In this document: positions 28,306-36,738 of the stretch, in pieces
Layout of the letters: each line of letters starts with the position of its first letter
How positions within the stretch are numbered: position 1 is the stretch's first letter
DNA from: Streptomyces spirodelae
GTDB lineage: Bacteria > Actinomycetota > Actinomycetes > Streptomycetales > Streptomycetaceae
Direction of reading: 5' to 3'
Assembly: GCF_017676385.1 (NCBI RefSeq)
Contig: NZ_JAFFZN010000009.1
Span: 149,818-213,817, forward strand
Length of the DNA stretch: 64,000 nt
Translations under genes and position numbers: made by a program
The notes under the pieces: generated by a model
Database searches by the model: none
What the model saw: only the letters and a program-made list of their open reading frames with translations
What the model was told of the DNA's origin: nothing

Positions 28306-28866
28306 GTGAGCGAACAAGTCAGCGGGCGGCTCGACGGGGGCGAAGCCCCGGCCGCGGGAACGGCGACGGCACCCCGCCCGCACATCCGCGTACGGCCGGG
28401 ATGCGTCGCCGGACACGAGGGCCCCGGACACGAGGGCGCTCCCCGGTCCGTACACCCCGTCGTGCAGATCTTCGAGGACGCCGCGCGGGCCGTGCCCGGC
28501 TATCCGCTCGCCCCCTTGGTGACCGACGAGTTCTGCATCCTGATCGGCCCCGGCAACGCCGCCACCTTGATCGCCGTCTACTTCGACGACGTGGCCACGC
28601 TCTGGGTGGACCAGTACATGTGGAGCGAGTACGAGTGGTCCGACCGGGACACCGGCGAGCTGGGCTTCCTGGCCGAGGCCGTGGCGGCGGTGCAGCGCGG
28701 GGACGGGGCCTGGCACTTCCGCCAGGACGACGGGCGCCTCGTCCACCTCGGCGGCAGGATCGGCAGCCAGGTCATCGGCTCCGGTGGCGTCCACCCGCCG
28801 CCCCTCACCCTCCCGCTGATCCCCTGGCCCTCCCAGCTGGGTCCGGCGCCGGCCGGTACGGGCTGA
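28306..28866 (+). CDS. Hypothetical protein (possible small immunity/SUKH-like fold)
   Basis: A 186-residue protein that I do not firmly recognise. After a disordered 45-residue start, the core has VQIFEDAARAVPGYPLAP, FCILIGPGNAATLIAVYFDD and WSDRDTGELGFLAEAVAAV, an alpha/beta pattern seen in many small Streptomyces hypotheticals. The C-terminus is Pro-rich. GTG at 28306 has GAGGGG 9 bases upstream. It precedes the LigD-like genes by 131 bases. Confidence 0.72.
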   Translation: MSEQVSGRLDGGEAPAAGTATAPRPHIRVRPGCVAGHEGPGHEGAPRSVHPVVQIFEDAARAVPGYPLAPLVTDEFCILIGPGNAATLIAVYFDDVATLWVDQYMWSEYEWSDRDTGELGFLAEAVAAVQRGDGAWHFRQDDGRLVHLGGRIGSQVIGSGGVHPPPLTLPLIPWPSQLGPAPAGTG

Positions 28867-28997
28867 GCCGAGCCGGGCGGCGTGAGGCGAGCCGAGCCGA
28901 GCGGGGCGGTGCTCCCGGTGCGGATCCGTGTGGTGCGCGAGACAGTGGGAACGCGGCAGATGCCAACGGAACGCGGCACGGAACGTGAGGACCAGGC

Positions 28998-29615
28998 GTG
29001 AGTGGCGACGACGACGCGCTGAAGACTTACCGCGGCAAGCGGCGTTTCGACCGGACCGCGGAACCCGAGGGCGAGCGCACGGAGCGTGGCGACCAGCCGC
29101 ACTACGTGGTGCAGATCCACGACGCGACGAGCCTGCACTTCGACTTCCGGCTGGAGTGGGACGGCGTGCTCAAGTCGTGGTCGGTGCCCAAAGGGCCCTC
29201 GACGGACCCGCACGACAAGCGGCTGGCCATGCCCGTTGAGGACCATCCGCTGGAGTACCGCACCTTCGAGGGCGTCATCCCGGAGGGAGAGTACGGGGCC
29301 GGTCCGGTCATCGTGTGGGACGAGGGCACCTATGAACCGCTCTCCCGCGACTTCGGCAAGGCGCTGGAGAAGGGCCACATCTCCTTCCGGATGCACGGCG
29401 GCAAGCTGCGCGGCGACTGGGCGCTCTCCCGCTTCCGCAGCGGGGAGGACGGCGAGCGCGAGGCGTGGCTGCTGGTGAAGAAGAACGACAGCCACGCCTC
29501 CTCGCGCGGCACCCCCGACCCGTGGCGGGTCCGCTCGGCCCGCAGCGACCGGACCCTCAAACAGGTCGCCGAGCAGTCCACGGAGCGGTGGACCCGCCAG
29601 GGCGGGCGGTCGTGA
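28998..29615 (+). CDS. LigD-type 3'-phosphoesterase domain protein
   Basis: A 205-residue stand-alone version of the phosphoesterase module found in the repair ligase LigD. YVVQIHDATSLHFDFRLEWD contains the metal-binding His/Asp residues, followed by SWSVPKGPS and VEDHPLEYRTFEGVIPEGEYG. It trims 3' ends of broken DNA so a ligase can seal them. It overlaps the next gene, an ATP-dependent ligase, by 4 bases (GTGA). Together they recreate two of LigD's three modules. The polymerase module and Ku are not in this window. Confidence 0.92.
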   Translation: MSGDDDALKTYRGKRRFDRTAEPEGERTERGDQPHYVVQIHDATSLHFDFRLEWDGVLKSWSVPKGPSTDPHDKRLAMPVEDHPLEYRTFEGVIPEGEYGAGPVIVWDEGTYEPLSRDFGKALEKGHISFRMHGGKLRGDWALSRFRSGEDGEREAWLLVKKNDSHASSRGTPDPWRVRSARSDRTLKQVAEQSTERWTRQGGRS

Positions 29616-30631
29616 GCGGTCTGCTCGACACGCTGCCCGCCGACCAACGTGCGCTGCTGCGCCGGGCACCGCCCGGTGCGGAGCTCGCTCAAAGGCCCAT
29701 GCGGGCCGAGCTGAGCGACCGCCGGGAGTTCCCCGAAGGCGGCTGGATCTTCGAACGCAAGCTGGACGGGGTACGGGTACTGGCCGTGCGCGAGGACGGC
29801 AGCGAACGGCTGCTGTCCCGCTCGGGGCGGCGCGTCGACGAGACGTACCCCGAGATCGTGGACGCGCTCGCCGCACAGAGCCGCGCCGACTTCACCGTCG
29901 ACGGCGAGATCGTCGCCTTCGCCAACGGCCGTACCGACTTCGCCCGCCTCCAGCAGCGGATGCAGCTGAGCACCGCACGGCAGGCCAGAGCCAGCGGGGT
30001 CGCCATCACCTACTACGTGTTCGACCTGCTCCGGCTCGACGGCATGGAACTGACCCGGCTGCCGCTGCGCATCCGCAAGTCCCTGCTGCGCAGGGCACTG
30101 GACTTCGGCTCCCCGCTGCGCTTCACCACCCACCGCAACGAGGGCGGCCCGCAACTGCTGGACGAGGCATGCGCGCACGGGTGGGAAGGGCTCATCGCCA
30201 AGCGCGCCGACGGACGCTATCTGCCGCGCCGCTCACCCGACTGGCTCAAGCTCAAGTGCGCGGGCGGCCAGGAACTCGTCATCGGCGGCTTCACCGAACC
30301 CGCCGGTACGCGGGTGGGCTTCGGGGCGCTGCTGCTGGGCTACTACGAAGGCGGCGCGCTCCGCTACGCGGGCAAGGTGGGCACCGGCTACGACCGCGCC
30401 ACGCTGCTGACCCTGCGGCGAGGGCTGGACCAGCTGGAGGTGCCCCGGTCCCCGTTCGCCGACCGGGTCCGCGAGCGCGGCGCGCACTGGGTGGAGCCCC
30501 GGCTGGTGGCGCAGATCGGCTTCACCGAGTGGACCCGCGACGGAATGCTGCGGCATCCCCGCTTTCTGGGTCTGCGGGACGACAAGAGGCCCGAGGACGT
30601 CGTACGGGAGACCCCTCGCGAGCGCCGGTGA
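29612..30631 (+). CDS. ATP-dependent DNA ligase (LigD ligase-domain type)
   Basis: A 339-residue ligase. K50 in the motif FERKLDGVR is the adenylated lysine, FTVDGEIVAF is motif III-like, and EGLIAKRADGRY with PDWLKLKC form motifs IV and V. The OB-fold C-terminus (TRVGFGALLLGYYEGGALRYAGKVGTG region) completes the enzyme. The size fits LigD-type or LigC ligases for non-homologous end joining. The GTG start overlaps the phosphoesterase stop, so the two are co-translated. Confidence 0.93.
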   Translation: MSGLLDTLPADQRALLRRAPPGAELAQRPMRAELSDRREFPEGGWIFERKLDGVRVLAVREDGSERLLSRSGRRVDETYPEIVDALAAQSRADFTVDGEIVAFANGRTDFARLQQRMQLSTARQARASGVAITYYVFDLLRLDGMELTRLPLRIRKSLLRRALDFGSPLRFTTHRNEGGPQLLDEACAHGWEGLIAKRADGRYLPRRSPDWLKLKCAGGQELVIGGFTEPAGTRVGFGALLLGYYEGGALRYAGKVGTGYDRATLLTLRRGLDQLEVPRSPFADRVRERGAHWVEPRLVAQIGFTEWTRDGMLRHPRFLGLRDDKRPEDVVRETPRERR

Positions 30632-30754
30632 GGGGATACCCTCTTTCCGCGCTTCGCGGACTGGAGGGGCGCCTGTCAGAGGCGCGGGGAACTGCGCGAC
30701 AAGCCACAAGGGCGCTGCGGCGACTGGTTCCCCTCCGGAGGAGAAGGGCACCCG

Positions 30755-30997
30755 GTGCGTATGGACCACAACACCGTGCCGGTGCTGGAGGCACTGGCCC
30801 GATACCAGGCGGCGGGCGAGCTGTCGTTCACCCCGCCGGGACACAAGCAGGCGAGGGGCGCCGACCCCCGGGTGCGCGTGGTCCTGGGCGATGCCGTCTT
30901 CCACGGCGACGTGCTGGCCTCCGGCGGGCTGGACGACCGCCGTACCCGCAGTGCCGTGCTCGGCAAGGCCGAGCAGCTGATGGCGGAGGCCGCGCAC
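30755..30997 (+). pseudogene. Truncated 5' relic of an Orn/Lys/Arg decarboxylase gene
   Basis: About 80 residues (starting VRMDHNTVPVLEALARY) match the N-terminal part of Orn/Lys/Arg decarboxylases, including ELSFTPPGHKQARGADPRV and DVLASGGLDDRRTR. The similarity stops around EQLMAEAAH, just where the PLP-binding domain should begin. Beyond that the frame runs out of homology and into the HAD gene's antisense-like reading. A good ribosome site (GGAGGAG) still precedes it, so a short peptide could be made. The rest of the enzyme is not in the window. An internal deletion is the simplest explanation. Confidence 0.7.
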
Positions 30998-31037
30998 CCT
31001 CCGCGACCCGACAAGCCCCTCACCCCCAGGAGCCGCC

Positions 31038-31712
31038 ATGCCACGCGCCGCGCTCTTCGACGTCGACGGCACCCTCACCGACACCACCTACCTCCATGTG
31101 CACGCCTGGTGGGAGGCGCTGCGGCAGGCGGGGCACAAGGTGCCCATGGCAGAGGTGCACCGGGCCGTCGGGCTCAGCGGCGCCGACCTGCTCGCGCGAG
31201 TGCTGGGAGAGAGCAGGGACCCGGCCGGGGACGAGACCGTGGATGCCGCGCACAAGACGCTGTTCGCCACCTGGCACGAGCGGCTCGCGGCGCTGGAGGG
31301 CGCCCAGGAGCTGCTGCGTGCGCTGCATCGGAGGGACTGGACGATCGTGCTGGTCACCTCGGCCGTGGGCGGCGAGCTGGCCGCGCTGCGCCGCGCGCTG
31401 GACGCCGACGAGGTCATCTCGCACATCGCCAGCGCCTCGGACGTCGCCGAGGGCAAACCGGCGCCGGACTCCGTCGACCAGGCCAGGGAACGGGCGGGAG
31501 CGGCACGTGAGCAGACGGTCTTCCTCGGCGACGCCGTGTGGGACATGCGGGCCGCCTCCCGCGCGGGAGTCACGGCCCTCGGCGTCCTCTCCGGCGGCAT
31601 CCCGCGCGCCGACCTGGAGGGAGCGGGCGCCCAGGAGATCTACGAGGGTCCCGCCGATCTGCTCACCCGTCTGGAGGAGAGCGCCTACGCCCGCCTGGAG
31701 CGGGAGAGCTGA
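31038..31712 (+). CDS. HAD-superfamily hydrolase (phosphoglycolate/beta-PGM-like)
   Basis: A 224-residue phosphatase. Motif I is ALFDVDGTLTDTTYL with the nucleophile Asp, motif II VLVTSAVGGEL, motif III the Lys in VAEGKPAPDSV, and motif IV FLGDAVWDMRAA. A helical cap lies between motifs I and II, as in beta-phosphoglucomutase-type enzymes. AGGAG is 7 bases before the ATG. It begins 40 bases after the decarboxylase relic and would have been co-transcribed with the intact gene. Substrate unknown. Confidence 0.92.
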   Translation: MPRAALFDVDGTLTDTTYLHVHAWWEALRQAGHKVPMAEVHRAVGLSGADLLARVLGESRDPAGDETVDAAHKTLFATWHERLAALEGAQELLRALHRRDWTIVLVTSAVGGELAALRRALDADEVISHIASASDVAEGKPAPDSVDQARERAGAAREQTVFLGDAVWDMRAASRAGVTALGVLSGGIPRADLEGAGAQEIYEGPADLLTRLEESAYARLERES

Positions 31713-31793
31713 GCCGCGCGCCGGACGCCACCGCGGCCGCGTAGCCGCCAGGGCGAACGGGTACCCGGAGGACCCGCACGAGAGGAGGCCACC

Positions 31794-32423
31794 ATGACGG
31801 GAGACGGCAGGGACATCCCCGCGGAGGAGGGCGTCACCACCGAGGATGCCGCCGAGATGCAGCCGGGCCCTGTCGAGGGCCGGCAGCCGGACGAACGCCT
31901 GGAGCGCGGCCAGTGGCAACCGCCCGTCGATTCCGATCCACCGCCCCGCACGGCCGGCGACGACAGCGGCGGCTTCGACACCTCGTTCCTGACCCCGCAG
32001 GCGGAGTCCGACGAGGAGTACGCCGAACCCGCGGACCCCGGGGCCGACCCCGAGGACCAGGGCATCCCCGACCTGCAGGACGGTGCCCCGATGCAGCAGC
32101 TGTCCAGCGACCCGCAGCAGGAGCCGGTACCCGGCGACACCCCGACAGCCGTCACCCGCTCCGCGCCCACCCCTGCCGAGATGCGCGAGGGCGAGTCTCT
32201 GGACGAGCGGCTCGCCGAGGAGATGCCCGAGGAGTCCGAGCGGGACGCCGTCTCCGGTCCGCCGGACGACCCGGCGGGGGTGCTCCGCGCCGACCCCGAG
32301 GCGACCCCGCCCCGCAGGCAGGATGTCTACGGAGAGGAGACGGGCGAGACCGGGGGCGGCCTGTCCCCGGAGGAGCAGGCGCTGCACACGGTGAGCGAGG
32401 ACGAAGCCACCTCCGGCGAGTAA
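31794..32423 (+). CDS. Acidic, largely disordered protein (DUF5709-like)
   Basis: A 209-residue, strongly acidic protein rich in Glu, Asp, Pro and Gly, with no membrane segment. The segment GESLDERLAEEMPEES resembles the conserved motif I associate with DUF5709 proteins of actinomycetes, and APTPAEMREG precedes it. It is probably unstructured in large part. GAGGAGG lies before the ATG. Its function is unknown; similar proteins are common in Streptomyces stress regions. Confidence 0.78.
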   Translation: MTGDGRDIPAEEGVTTEDAAEMQPGPVEGRQPDERLERGQWQPPVDSDPPPRTAGDDSGGFDTSFLTPQAESDEEYAEPADPGADPEDQGIPDLQDGAPMQQLSSDPQQEPVPGDTPTAVTRSAPTPAEMREGESLDERLAEEMPEESERDAVSGPPDDPAGVLRADPEATPPRRQDVYGEETGETGGGLSPEEQALHTVSEDEATSGE

Positions 32424-32465
32424 CAGGCGTTCCAGGGGCGGACTCCTGCGTCGGCGGCCGAGTTC

Positions 32466-33872
32466 CTACGGCAGCGGTTGTACGCGGAACGCCAGCGAGA
32501 AGTGGTCGAGCGTGGTGGGCACCGGCGCGGAAGCCCGCAGCCGGGGGTGTGAGGCGAGGGTGTACTGGTGCTGTTCGACCAGCGCCGCAAGCAGCGTGCT
32601 GACGGTGGACAGCACCAGGTTCTCGCCAGGGCAGCCGGCCCCGCCCGAACTGAACGGCAGCAGCGCCGGATTGGACCGGGCCTGCCGCCCCGTCTCCTCG
32701 GTCCACTGCTGGGGCGCGAAGGTGTCCTCGTACGGTGCGGCGGGCTCGGCGCGGTGCAGGTACGGGGTGTAGACGGCGAAGACGGTTCCGGCGGGCAGGG
32801 TGCCGCCCTTCCAGGACGTCCGGGCCGTGCTCTCGCGCAGGATGAGCGGGGTGGTGGGCCACAGCCGTACCGACTCCAGCGCGCAGCCGCGCAGCAGCGG
32901 CAGCTCGCGCGGGGCGTCCGGTACCCCGGCGGTCGCCTCCTCGCGGGCCCGTGCCGCCCACCGCGGGTGGGTGGCCAGCACCGCGAGCGCGCGCATCGTG
33001 GCCATGCCCGCGGCGTCATAGGCGAAGAGCCAGTGCGGAATCTGGCCCGCACGGTCGGTCCCGGCCGGTGCGGGGGTCCGCGCCACCCGCTCGGCCAGGC
33101 TGCCGGGCTCCGGCTGTGCGACGTAGGACCGTACGCGGGCGAGGAACGCGCTCCGCAGCCTTCGGCGGCGCGGGCCGGCCAGCGACCAGTTGGCGGCCGA
33201 GCGCAGTGCGCCGAGCTGCGCGGTGAGTGCGGTGTCGTCACGGGCCGCGTCGCCGAGGACGATGCGCCGCACCGTGCGCCACCACGCGGCGTCGAACTCG
33301 TCCCACAGCAGCTGCCCCGACCGCTCGGCGCCCGCCAGCAGCACCTCGGCCTCCTCGCGTACGACACGGGTCAGCCGCCCGGCGATGCCGGGCAGCGGTT
33401 CGGGGGTCTCCAGCACCTCTTCGACGAACTCCCGGCGCCGCGTCCGTTCCCCGCCGCCCGAGATGAGCACCCCGTGCGGCTGGAACTGCGCCAGCGAGCC
33501 GCGCTTCTCCAGGGGGGCCGGGCTGAAGGGGTCCGGTGTCTCGTGCAGCACGCGGTGCGCGTCCCCGGGGTCCAGCACCAGCGCGTATGCCCGCCCCCGT
33601 ACCGTCAGCGGGAGCGGGCCCGGGCCGTGGCGGTCGCGCAGGGCACGCATCCGTTCGATACCGCGCCGGTCCCAGCCGGTGCGCTCGACCAGCGACATCG
33701 CCCGCGGCCTGCGCACGATGACGCCGCTCGCCAGCACCGGCAGCAGGGCGTCGGCCACCACACCCGCCGCTTCCCGCGCGTCCAGCGCCGGCAGGGTGTC
33801 CGCCGGGTCCGGCGCTCCCGGTGAGCCGTCCGGTTTCCGTGGCGCTTCCGTGCTGCTCTCGGTCAGTCGCAT
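32466..33872 (-). CDS. Cytochrome P450
   Basis: A 468-residue haem monooxygenase. The haem-binding loop is LPFSSGGAGCPGENLVL with the proximal Cys, and ALESVRLWPTTPLILRES contains the ExxR motif. The I-helix reads FAYDAAGMATMRALAVLATHP, so the usual acidic residue of AGxDTT is alanine while a threonine remains. The ATG at 33872 has GGAG 5 bases upstream; GTG at 33878 is also in frame. No ferredoxin or reductase gene is adjacent. It is convergent with the acidic protein and upstream of, but not clearly part of, the lanthipeptide cluster. Confidence 0.9.
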   Translation of the reverse strand: MRLTESSTEAPRKPDGSPGAPDPADTLPALDAREAAGVVADALLPVLASGVIVRRPRAMSLVERTGWDRRGIERMRALRDRHGPGPLPLTVRGRAYALVLDPGDAHRVLHETPDPFSPAPLEKRGSLAQFQPHGVLISGGGERTRRREFVEEVLETPEPLPGIAGRLTRVVREEAEVLLAGAERSGQLLWDEFDAAWWRTVRRIVLGDAARDDTALTAQLGALRSAANWSLAGPRRRRLRSAFLARVRSYVAQPEPGSLAERVARTPAPAGTDRAGQIPHWLFAYDAAGMATMRALAVLATHPRWAARAREEATAGVPDAPRELPLLRGCALESVRLWPTTPLILRESTARTSWKGGTLPAGTVFAVYTPYLHRAEPAAPYEDTFAPQQWTEETGRQARSNPALLPFSSGGAGCPGENLVLSTVSTLLAALVEQHQYTLASHPRLRASAPVPTTLDHFSLAFRVQPLP

Positions 33873-34161
33873 CTCCACTCCGCTCGCTCCGCACGCCGGA
33901 TGTGCTCCGGCGGCCGTCGGGTGCGTCGTTCCAAGAGGGTCGCGGTACCCCGGCGCAATCGGACGAAACGACGCGCGAAGAGGGGCCGGATGCCGCCCGG
34001 CCGTGGCGCGAAGTGCGCCCCCTCATGCGCCCCCCCATAACACATCGCACACACTCGGTCTCAATGTGTGGCTAAAACTGTGTCCCTCTTCGGGGCGATG
34101 AGCTTGTATGTATTGAGCGGCGCCTGTCAGATCAAAGATCGGGCACGTAGGGGGGACTGGG

Positions 34162-34779
34162 TTGATCCGGGTACTGCTGGTGCACGACGTGCGCATACTC
34201 AGATGTGCGCTGGCCGCTCTGGTCGAAAGGGAGCCTGATATGGACATCGAAGCCGCACCCGCGAAGGACGCGGTGCGGCTGGCGCGGACTCGGCCCACCG
34301 ATGTCTGTGTCATGGACGCCGATGTGACGGCGCGGTCCCGGCTGCACGAACTGGCGGGGCTCTCCAGGAAGGGCGCCGCCCGCACCGCCGGCCCGGCGCC
34401 CCGCCTGCTGGTGCTCGTCAGCCAGCACTGCCCGGGGGCGCTGCGCAGAGCGCTCGATGCGGGGGCACGCGGATTCGTGTGCAAGGACGCGCTGCCCGAG
34501 CAGTTGGTGACCGGCGTCCGGCAGGTCGCGGCCGGCGAGCGCTTCGTGGACAACGCGCTGGCCGGCACCCTCTTGCAAGCCTCCGAAGTCCCACTGAGCG
34601 AACGGGAGCTGACGGTGCTGTCGGCGGCGGCCGAAGGCGCTTCCGTCACCGAGATAGCCCGCCGCCTGGGGCTGTCCACCGGCACGGTACGCAACTACAT
34701 GTCCGCCATCACCCGTAAGACCGGCGCCCGCAACCGGGTGGACGCCATCCGCATCTCCCAGGGGGCCGGCTGGCTGTGA
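34162..34779 (+). CDS. amfR: NarL/RamR-AmfR-type response regulator of the lanthipeptide cluster
   Basis: A 205-residue regulator with a receiver domain and a LuxR-type helix-turn-helix (ELTVLSAAAEGASVTEIARR, then LGLSTGTVRNYMSAI). The phosphoacceptor D52 (VCVMDAD) and a lysine in GFVCKDA remain, but the first residue of the acidic pair is H8 (LLVHDVR), so control may not depend on normal phosphorylation. TTG at 34162 follows GGGGGG. It is convergent with the transporter-precursor-synthetase operon and matches RamR/AmfR, the activator of SapB/AmfS genes, in type and place. No sensor kinase is beside it. Confidence 0.82.
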   Translation: MIRVLLVHDVRILRCALAALVEREPDMDIEAAPAKDAVRLARTRPTDVCVMDADVTARSRLHELAGLSRKGAARTAGPAPRLLVLVSQHCPGALRRALDAGARGFVCKDALPEQLVTGVRQVAAGERFVDNALAGTLLQASEVPLSERELTVLSAAAEGASVTEIARRLGLSTGTVRNYMSAITRKTGARNRVDAIRISQGAGWL

Positions 34780-34824
34780 GCGGGAAGGCCCGGCGAGGGC
34801 CGCTTCGAGCGCTCTCGTACATGC

Positions 34825-36738
34825 TCACACGCGGGACGGCGGAGCCCAGCCCGCCACCAGGTCGCGGTAGAGCGGGGAGCACTCCAGCAGCTCGGCGTGG
34901 GTGCCGCAGCGGGTGCGCGGGCCGTCCAGCACCAGGACCCGGTCCGCGCGCAGCGCCGAGCTGATCCGGTGCGCGATCACAACCAGCGCGCCGCCGCGCC
35001 GGGCGAACGCCGACTCGGCAAGCTCCTCGGCCGCAGGGTCCAGCCGGCTCCCGGCCTCGTCCAGGACTGCCAGCGGCGCGGGGGAGAGGTAGGCGCGGGC
35101 GAAGGCGAGTTGCTGGCGCTCACCGGCCGAGAGCGCCACCGGGTCCACGACCGCCTCCAGCCCGCCGAGCCGCCGCAGCAGCGCCCCGGCACCCACCGCC
35201 TCGAAGGCGCCGAGCAGCGCGCTGTCGGGGAGTGCGCTGTCGGGGGGCGCGGTATCGCAGCACAGGTTCTCGCGCACGGTGCCGGTGAACACATACGACT
35301 CCTGGGGGATCAGCACCCGTCGCCCCGCCATCCCACGCGGGTCCGGCCGCTGTTCCGGTACGACCGGCGCTCCGTACAGCCTGATCTCACCGGCCGAAGG
35401 GCGCAGCAGCCCGGCGGCCAACAGCGCCAGGGTGGACTTGCCCGCACCGCTCGGGCCCACGACAGCCAGCCTGCCGTCCGCCGGAACGGTCAGATCGAGC
35501 CCCGACAGCACCGGCGCGGCAGCCGGTCCGTACGCGAAGGTGACGCCCCGCAGTTCGAGCGCCGGTACGCCGGGCCCGCCCTGTCCGGAAGCCGTCGTCT
35601 CGCGGGGCAGGGGCAGGGGCGGGGTCATGGGCGCCGTCGCCGCGCACTCTCGCGGCGCTCCCTCCCGGAGCCGGCCGATCACCACGGCGAGCCGGGCGCC
35701 GGCGCCGCCCAGCCCGTGCACCAGGCTCTGCAGCGCCGGCAGCAACGCCTGTGTCAGGTAGGTGAGAGCCCCGGCCAGCGCCCCGGCGCTCACCCCGTGC
35801 CGCAGCAGCCAGGGAGCGAGCACCAGCAGCAGTACGACGGGCAGTCGGCCGCCGAGCCCGAGCGCCAGCGCCCGGGCCACCCCCCAGCGGGCCAGCGCGT
35901 CGGCCGCCCGCCGCTCCGCCGTCACGCGCCGTTCCACGGACCCGCGCACCGCCGCCTGCGCCCCGCAGGCGGTCACATCCCGCAGGGCGCGCACGGCGGT
36001 GCCCAACTCGCGCGCCAGCTCCTCATCGGCCACCAGGAAGTCCCGCTGTCTGCGGGCGAGCGCACGCAGAGTTCCCGCGAAGACGGCGAGCCCCGCCGCA
36101 AGCGGCGGCACGACCACCACCAGCAGCAGCGGTGCCAGCGCGAAGAGCCCCAGGACCGCGCCCGCCAGGGTGAAGACGAACGAACGCGAGACCATCACCA
36201 GCCCGGCGAAGCTGTCCCGGGCGATCTCCACCTGGTGGGTGAGCCGGGAGACGGCACCTGTGCCGGACGCGTCCTGACCCGCGTCCCCCGGCACGCCGAC
36301 CGCTGCGACGGCGTCGTACAGCCCGCGGCCCACCACCCGGCGCACCAGTTCGTCCCGCAGCGGTTCGGTGAGTGCCGCCACCTGGCGGTAGACCCGCGCG
36401 GTGCCCCAGGCACCCACCAGCAGGCCACAGGCCGCGGCGGAGAGCCAGGCCAGGCCCAGCGCGGGGCGTCCGGCCAGGAAACCGTCGTCGAGCGCGCGGG
36501 CGAGCGCGAAGCCCAGCGCGAAGGTGTGCGCCGCCTCCAGTACCGACCAGCCCGCGAGTGCCACCAGCACCCTGGGGCGGCGCAGGAGGAACCGCAGCCC
36601 CGCACGCGCCGGCCCACGCTGAGCAGGAGCAGGGTGCCGCCCCGCTGCCCTGGCCTGAGCGCGCGCCTCCCCCGGCTCGCTTCTCGCCTCCGCCGCGCCG
36701 GTCCCCGCCGCTCCGGTCGCCCCCGTGGTCTCAGCCAT
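34825..36738 (-). CDS. amfA: ABC transporter, fused permease-ATPase (lanthipeptide export, half 2)
   Basis: A 637-residue half-transporter with an N-terminal six-helix membrane domain and a C-terminal ATPase. Walker A is GPSGAGKSTL, Walker B PLAVLDEAGSRLDP, and the signature reads LSAGERQQLAFARAY rather than LSGGQ. It overlaps the preceding transporter gene by 8 bases. The start at 36738 has GGGAG upstream; GTG at 36753 would add 5 residues. With its partner it likely forms the heterodimeric exporter of the SapB-like peptide, as RamA/RamB do. Which ram/amf name fits is uncertain. Confidence 0.87.
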   Translation of the reverse strand: MAETTGATGAAGTGAAEARSEPGEARAQARAAGRHPAPAQRGPARAGLRFLLRRPRVLVALAGWSVLEAAHTFALGFALARALDDGFLAGRPALGLAWLSAAACGLLVGAWGTARVYRQVAALTEPLRDELVRRVVGRGLYDAVAAVGVPGDAGQDASGTGAVSRLTHQVEIARDSFAGLVMVSRSFVFTLAGAVLGLFALAPLLLVVVVPPLAAGLAVFAGTLRALARRQRDFLVADEELARELGTAVRALRDVTACGAQAAVRGSVERRVTAERRAADALARWGVARALALGLGGRLPVVLLLVLAPWLLRHGVSAGALAGALTYLTQALLPALQSLVHGLGGAGARLAVVIGRLREGAPRECAATAPMTPPLPLPRETTASGQGGPGVPALELRGVTFAYGPAAAPVLSGLDLTVPADGRLAVVGPSGAGKSTLALLAAGLLRPSAGEIRLYGAPVVPEQRPDPRGMAGRRVLIPQESYVFTGTVRENLCCDTAPPDSALPDSALLGAFEAVGAGALLRRLGGLEAVVDPVALSAGERQQLAFARAYLSPAPLAVLDEAGSRLDPAAEELAESAFARRGGALVVIAHRISSALRADRVLVLDGPRTRCGTHAELLECSPLYRDLVAGWAPPSRV

